NCBI GenBank assembly: GCA_002327945.1
Contig: DCVY01000153.1
Location: 4,210 to 13,810 of the forward strand
Source of the DNA: Acidovorax delafieldii
Lineage (GTDB): Bacteria > Pseudomonadota > Gammaproteobacteria > Burkholderiales > Burkholderiaceae_C
DNA length: 9,601 bases
Reading direction: 5' to 3'
Below the pieces are notes generated by a model. That model was given only the letters and a program-made list of their open reading frames with translations. It was not told the DNA's origin and ran no database searches. Shown piece after piece: positions 6,234-9,601 of this stretch. Positions within the stretch are counted from its first letter, which is position 1, and every line of letters starts with the position of its first letter. The translations under genes were made by a program, and so were the position numbers.

Positions 6234-6823
6234 TGCCCAAGCTGTATTTCCGTGACAAAACGGCCGCACCAGCCATCGCCCGGGAGGCTGCACACCTGAG
6301 CCTGCTGGTGACACTGGTATTCAGTGCCCATGCGTCCCCCCCGACTCCAGACAAGCTCTGGATGGCAGTGGGCGACAACACGCTGGACTCGTTGCGTGGC
6401 GGCTTCAGCATGGGCGACGGGCTGATGGTGTCGTTCGGCATCTCCCGCGCGGTGTTCATCAATGACGCGCTGATCACCGAAACAACGCTCAACGTTGGCC
6501 ACATGGAAGACCTCACACCAGCGCATGCCGCCCAGCTGAGCCAGAAGCTGACGACCCTGAGCCTGGTGCAAAACGGCCCGGGCAACACCTTTGCTTCTGG
6601 CCCCTCGACCACCACCAGCAGTAGCTCCGGAGCCACTGGCCCCACTGTCACCGACATTGCGGGAAACACCACAGGCACGCTGATACAGAACTCCCTGAAC
6701 AACCAGCAGATCCGCTACCAGACCATCATCAACGCCAGCAGCAACGGGCTGGGTTTGGTGCGTTCCTCGAACCTGCACAACACACTAGCCGAGGCGATCC
6801 AGCAGGGCATTGGTCAGCGTTGA
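6233..6823 (+). CDS. Secreted protein with double-glycine site (LDSLRGGF), coupled to C39 peptidase
   Basis: A 196-aa protein. The ATG at 6233 shares its A with the peptidase's TGA (TGATG), with GGGAG at 6221-6225, so translation is probably coupled. A hydrophobic signal lies at about 20-34 (SLLVTLVFSAHA). LDSLRGG at 51-57 has Val46 at -12, Leu51 at -7 and Leu54 at -4 from the final Gly, the C39 leader pattern; cleavage would leave 139 residues. Next are a beta-like stretch MVSFGISRAVFIND (65-78), a Thr/Ser linker (125-135), and two VQN/IQN motifs (LVQNGPGN 111-118, LIQNSLNN 150-157) reminiscent of the other two secreted proteins. It is the last gene of the operon. It could be an accessory or minor fibre component; no family is firmly recognised. 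Confidence 0.78.
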   Translation: MPKLYFRDKTAAPAIAREAAHLSLLVTLVFSAHASPPTPDKLWMAVGDNTLDSLRGGFSMGDGLMVSFGISRAVFINDALITETTLNVGHMEDLTPAHAAQLSQKLTTLSLVQNGPGNTFASGPSTTTSSSSGATGPTVTDIAGNTTGTLIQNSLNNQQIRYQTIINASSNGLGLVRSSNLHNTLAEAIQQGIGQR

Positions 6824-6852
6824 TGGTGAGACCAAAAAAGGAATCACGGTTA

Positions 6853-6955
6853 TGACCTTGCCCCTGTTTCGTGTAGTTCTTAACCCACGATTCACGCGGC
6901 CTTTCTACGCTGTGCATCGTCCCAGCGCTGCTCGTACTGCATCGGGCTGAGGCAA
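6853..6955 (-). mobile_element. 3' remnant of an IS3-family element
   Basis: The minus-strand frame ending at TGA 6892-6894 reads LSPMQYEQRWDDAQRRKAA, the typical last residues of an IS3-family OrfB transposase. Upstream coding is cut at 6956 by the IS630-type terminal repeat. The stretch from TGACC (6853) to the stop may be the element's non-coding end; that outer limit is a guess. This is a short non-functional relic. Confidence 0.6.
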
Positions 6956-6978
6956 GTCCAACGAATCACTGAAATTGG
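6956..6978 (+). repeat. Left terminal inverted repeat of IS630-type element
   Basis: Begins GTCCAACGAATCAC and ends GAAATTGG. It matches the reverse complement of 7591-7613 except at repeat positions 7 and 14 (C versus T), and GTAT a few bases further in also matches. Confidence 0.8.
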
Positions 6979-7488
6979 TGGTATCGACGCGGTGGGTTGT
7001 CATGCTTCCATTGGACCGGCTTGGGGCCTTGTTGTACTCGCGGATGTAACGCATGGGCTTCTTGTCCAACCCCATCGGAGCCACCAACGCTTGATTGCAT
7101 GCGGACGGGCAAGGGATGCAAAGCGGGCAATTGCTGTTTCCAGGTATAACGCGGCAAACAGGCTGCGGGTGCCGTTGCGTTTCTATTCGAATCCGTGGCT
7201 TTCGGCCCGGCCGGGCGCCAAAGGCAGCATGCGGTCCTTGCGGTCGAGCGCCTGGAGACTGCTCCAGTGCGTGGAGCCGTCCTTGGGCTTGTGATTGAGC
7301 GTCTTGTTGAGCACGTGGGCCTCCAGCTTGGCCACCGGATGCACGGGCGCGCGACCCGGGTGCAGCGATACCAGCCCGGCCAGACCTTGAAACTCGAACG
7401 CCTGCGTCCAGCGCGTGATGAACGCGTCGTTGCAGGAGAGCTTGGCCCGGATGTCAACCCGGCGCTCGCAGTCGGCCCACAGCAGCAC
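6966..7488 (-). pseudogene. Degenerate IS630-family transposase
   Basis: Three pieces are recognisable on the minus strand. (1) About 7488-7183: the N-terminal helix-turn-helix region, including AFITRWTQAFEFQGLAGL and, further on, KTLNHKPKDGSTHWS, a common IS630-family pattern. (2) 7182-7135 in another frame: NGTRSLFAAL, part of the DDE catalytic core. (3) About 7087-6966: KPMRYIREYNKAP, then after a frameshift KPVQWKHDNPP, the usual C-terminus. The order is right, but frames shift and parts of the core are missing, so no active enzyme can be made. Confidence 0.7.
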
Positions 7489-7523
7489 GCAGCGCTACCA
7501 CTGCGTTTGCGGATTACCGCCTC

Positions 7524-7553
7524 CTATTGACCGCGTTCGTCGGCTGTCAATAG
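7524..7553. repeat. 8-bp perfect inverted repeat near IS630 right end
   Basis: CTATTGAC (7524-7531) and GTCAATAG (7546-7553) flank 14 bases. It lies inside the IS630-type element near its right terminus, beside another short dyad (GCTCC, CATAT, GGAGC; 7568-7582). Possibly transposase-binding or outward-terminator structure; function unknown. Confidence 0.45.
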
Positions 7554-7590
7554 CATTCTGTGCATACGCTCCCATATGGAGCATATACAG

Positions 7591-7613
7591 CCAATTTCAA
7601 TGATTCATTGGAC
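7591..7613 (-). repeat. Right terminal inverted repeat of IS630-type element
   Basis: Partner of 6956-6978 in opposite orientation, 21 of 23 bases identical. It ends 20 bases from the rlmI stop codon, so the element sits directly behind that gene. Confidence 0.8.
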
Positions 7614-7633
7614 TACCCAGCCCCTCCCCCCGG

Positions 7634-8869
7634 TCAGCCCTTGCGCATCACCACCAGGCCCTTGAGGTATTCGCCCTCAGGAAACTCCAGCGTCATCGGA
7701 TGGTCGGGCGCGCCGCCCAGGCGCTCCAGGATGTAGCCGTCCACCCCCGCATCGGCGCCCGCCGACGCCACGATCTTGTGAAACAGGTCGGCGCTGATGC
7801 CGCCCGAGCACGAGAACGTGAACAGCACACCGCCCGGCGTCAGCAACTGCAGTGCCAGCCGGTTGATGTCCTTGTAGGCCCGCGCGGCGCGGTCGGCATG
7901 GGCTGCGGTGGGGGCAAACTTGGGCGGGTCGAGCACGATGGCGTCAAAACGCTGCCCCTCCTTGAGAAACTGGCGCAGCGAGGCGTTCACATCGGCATCC
8001 ATGAAACTCGCCCGGTTCACGTCAAAGCCATTGAGCGCCACATGCGCCCGTGCGCGCTCCAGCGCCGGGCCGGATGAATCGATCGAGACCACCTGCCCGC
8101 CCGGCGCACCGCCTGCCTTCTCGGCAGCAAGCATGCCCGCCAACGCCGCCACGCCAAATCCGCCGGTGTAGCAAAAGCAGTTGAGCACGCGCTGAAACCC
8201 CAGGCGCCGCGCATAGTCGGCAAAGCGTTTGCGGCTGTCGCGCTGGTCCAGATAAAAGCCGGTCTTGTGGCCTTCGGCGATGTTGAGGGTGAGCTGCCAC
8301 TGGTGTTCGTGAATGGTCAGTTCCACCGGTGGCGCCTCGCCCCCGGCCACCGGCCCGCCGCGCAGCCAGCCGGTGGCGGGCTCCAGGCCTTCCAGGGCGC
8401 GCACACTGGCGTCCGAGCGTTCATACAGCCGGGTCAGGCCGGTTTCACGCAGCAGCGCATCGGCAATCACCGCCTTCCAGCGCTCGGTGCCGGCACTGGT
8501 GAACTGGGCCACCAGCGTGTCGCCATAACGGTCCACGATCAGGCCGGGCAGCCCGTCGGATTCGCCATGCACCAGCCGCACGCCATCGCTTTGCACATCA
8601 AACCGGGCTCTGGCAATGATGGATTTTGCGCAAGCAGCGATGAAAAACGGTGCATCAATGCGCTGCACTTCGTCAAAGCTCCACACCCGCGCACGGATGC
8701 GCGACGCGGGGCTGAACGCCGCCCAGGCCAGAAACTGCCCCTCGTGCGACTCCACGCGCACCGTCTCGCCGCTGTCGCCGCTGCCTTTGGCGATGGCGCT
8801 TTCAAAAATCCAGGGGTGGCGGCGCTGCAGCGAGCGCTCTTTGCCGGGTTTGAGTCGAATCGTTTTCAT
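7634..8869 (-). CDS. rlmI: 23S rRNA (cytosine-5-)-methyltransferase RlmI
   Basis: A 411-aa SAM-dependent methyltransferase that in E. coli makes m5C1962 in 23S rRNA. Order: an N-terminal PUA-type RNA-binding domain (about 1-75, RLKPGKERSLQRRHPWIFE); a central beta-rich domain with HGESDGLPGLIVDRYGD (101-117); and a Rossmann methyltransferase domain with FYLDQRDSR (205-213), the SAM loop CYTGGFG (233-239), acidic IDSS (263-266), DPPKF (314-318) and FSCSGG (352-357) with the probable catalytic Cys354. All motifs look intact and the length is normal. The start is ATG 8869; an extension to 8998 adds 43 residues that do not fit the family's N-terminus. No strong ribosome site is seen. The 256 bases to the divergent CBS gene show no promoter I would call. 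It looks like a stable chromosomal gene marking the island's right border. Confidence 0.92.
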   Translation of the reverse strand: MKTIRLKPGKERSLQRRHPWIFESAIAKGSGDSGETVRVESHEGQFLAWAAFSPASRIRARVWSFDEVQRIDAPFFIAACAKSIIARARFDVQSDGVRLVHGESDGLPGLIVDRYGDTLVAQFTSAGTERWKAVIADALLRETGLTRLYERSDASVRALEGLEPATGWLRGGPVAGGEAPPVELTIHEHQWQLTLNIAEGHKTGFYLDQRDSRKRFADYARRLGFQRVLNCFCYTGGFGVAALAGMLAAEKAGGAPGGQVVSIDSSGPALERARAHVALNGFDVNRASFMDADVNASLRQFLKEGQRFDAIVLDPPKFAPTAAHADRAARAYKDINRLALQLLTPGGVLFTFSCSGGISADLFHKIVASAGADAGVDGYILERLGGAPDHPMTLEFPEGEYLKGLVVMRKG

Positions 8870-9125
8870 GAGACGATTGTGCGCGCTCCGCCTTGCTTTG
8901 CCGCATGCCTGTCGCCGCAGCAACGGCCTTGGCCAGACGTCAACAGGCAAACACAGCCCCATCACTGAAAACCACCATCGTCGGCACCAGGTCAGCAACC
9001 AACGATGCGCCCATGGTTTGGCACTTTTCTCCAGGGCAGTCGCAAGCTCCGCTTTTACATGGACGTCACGATGAAGTCACATACAAGTCGTAACATCCGT
9101 CCACATCTTTCACGGCACTTTCCGC

Positions 9126-9601
9126 ATGTCTGAGACTTCCGCGTATCTGAGCGACTTCCGGCCCCGCTTCCGCCAGCCCAGCGCTGCAGACTTGTGCACC
9201 CCGGCCCCCTGCATGACCACCGAGTCCACCAACGAAAAGGTGCTGGATGTCTTCACGCAGCACCGCGAACTGATCAGCCTGCCGGTGGTAGAGGGCCGCC
9301 AGCCCATCGGCCTGATCAATCGCAACATCTTTCTTTCTCAGATCAGCAAACCATTTCGCCTGGAACTGTATGGCCGCAAGAGCTGCCTCGCCTTCATGGA
9401 CAAGGAGCCACTGATCGTTGATGCCTCCATGGACATCGAGGCACTGACTTTCAAGGCCGTCGAGTTTGGCGAAAAAGCCTTGTCCGACGGCTTCATCATC
9501 ACGCGCAACAACGAGTTTGCCGGTGTGGGCAGCGGCCTGCAGCTCATGCGCGCAGTGGCCGAAATTCAGGCCGAGCGCAATCGCCAGATCATGCACAGCA
9601 T
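9126..9601 (+). CDS. CBS-domain signalling protein, 5' part (cut by window end)
   Basis: Open from ATG 9126 (the first ATG after an in-frame stop at 9072) through 158 codons to the window end. Residues about 23-150 look like a pair of CBS motifs: an initial CTPAP-type segment, LISLPVVEGRQPIGLINR, then a second half ending DGFIITRNNEFAGVGSG. CBS pairs usually bind adenosine nucleotides and regulate a linked output domain. The last visible stretch (AERNRQIMHSI) resembles the linker before SpoIIE-type PP2C phosphatase domains, but a GGDEF or other output is possible since it lies outside the window. No clear ribosome site is seen. It is divergent from rlmI and probably unrelated to the amyloid-like cluster. 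Confidence 0.75.
   Translation, partial: MSETSAYLSDFRPRFRQPSAADLCTPAPCMTTESTNEKVLDVFTQHRELISLPVVEGRQPIGLINRNIFLSQISKPFRLELYGRKSCLAFMDKEPLIVDASMDIEALTFKAVEFGEKALSDGFIITRNNEFAGVGSGLQLMRAVAEIQAERNRQIMHS

Larger units (their letters stand above)
6956..7613 (-). mobile_element. Internally deleted IS630-family element with both ends
   Basis: This 658-bp element is bounded by terminal inverted repeats that agree at 21 of 23 bases. It contains fragments of an IS630-type transposase on the minus strand, in more than one frame. A full IS630-family element is usually about 1.0-1.2 kb, so several hundred bases are missing. The right flank begins with TA, the target favoured by this family; the left flank reads AA, so an exact TA duplication is not visible. 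Together with the IS3 relic it explains the 810-bp gap between the last operon gene and rlmI. Confidence 0.75.

Noticed and set aside
5963..6778. 271-aa minus-strand frame across peptidase and last operon gene
   Set aside because: Antisense shadow; the plus strand has catalytic residues, signal peptides and an overlapping stop/start.
9066..9596. 176-aa minus-strand frame opposite the CBS gene
   Set aside because: The plus strand encodes a coherent CBS pair; the minus frame has no recognisable features and runs in the shadow of the real gene.

Overview
The window is high-GC DNA with dense, short-spaced genes. The encoded proteins (a CadR/PbrR-type MerR fragment, a VpsR-type sigma-54 activator, RlmI and a CBS-domain signalling protein) read like a betaproteobacterium of the Comamonadaceae (Acidovorax/Comamonas/Delftia group). 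That assignment is inference from protein style, not a database match.

Left edge (1-430): the start of a leftward gene, probably a Cd/Pb/Zn efflux ATPase, and a divergent MerR regulator share a recognisable 19-bp-spacer MerR-type promoter. The regulator keeps its DNA-binding half. After about residue 69 its metal-sensing half is gone and is replaced by unrelated sequence, so about position 425 is a recombination junction.

Centre (430-6830): a compact, divergent cluster that looks like a secreted functional-amyloid (Fap-like) system. Leftward are a signal-peptide outer-membrane beta-barrel with an N-terminal coiled coil (FapF-like architecture) and, downstream of it, a VpsR-family sigma-54 activator. 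Rightward, behind a perfect sigma-54 -24/-12 element (3720-3735), are four genes: a 416-aa Asn/Ser then Gly-rich secreted protein, a 130-aa secreted protein with a related C-terminal motif, a secreted stand-alone C39 cysteine peptidase (FapD-like), and a 196-aa secreted protein translationally coupled to the peptidase. The two smaller secreted proteins each carry a colicin-V-like double-glycine site (LDTYRGG, LDSLRGG; hydrophobic at -4, -7 and -12). This suggests that the peptidase matures its neighbours in the periplasm. The proposed flow is: the activator turns on the sigma-54 promoter, the subunits pass the inner membrane by Sec, C39 trims the two double-glycine proteins, and the barrel exports or anchors the fibre.

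Right boundary (6824-7633): no intact gene. There is the 3' tip of an IS3-type transposase gene, then an internally deleted IS630-family element (6956-7613) with both terminal inverted repeats intact (21 of 23 bases).

Right edge (7634-9601): a housekeeping 23S rRNA methyltransferase (rlmI, leftward), then the 5' part of a rightward CBS-domain signalling gene cut by the window end. The amyloid-like cluster therefore lies between a broken cadR-like gene and IS debris, consistent with an accessory island.
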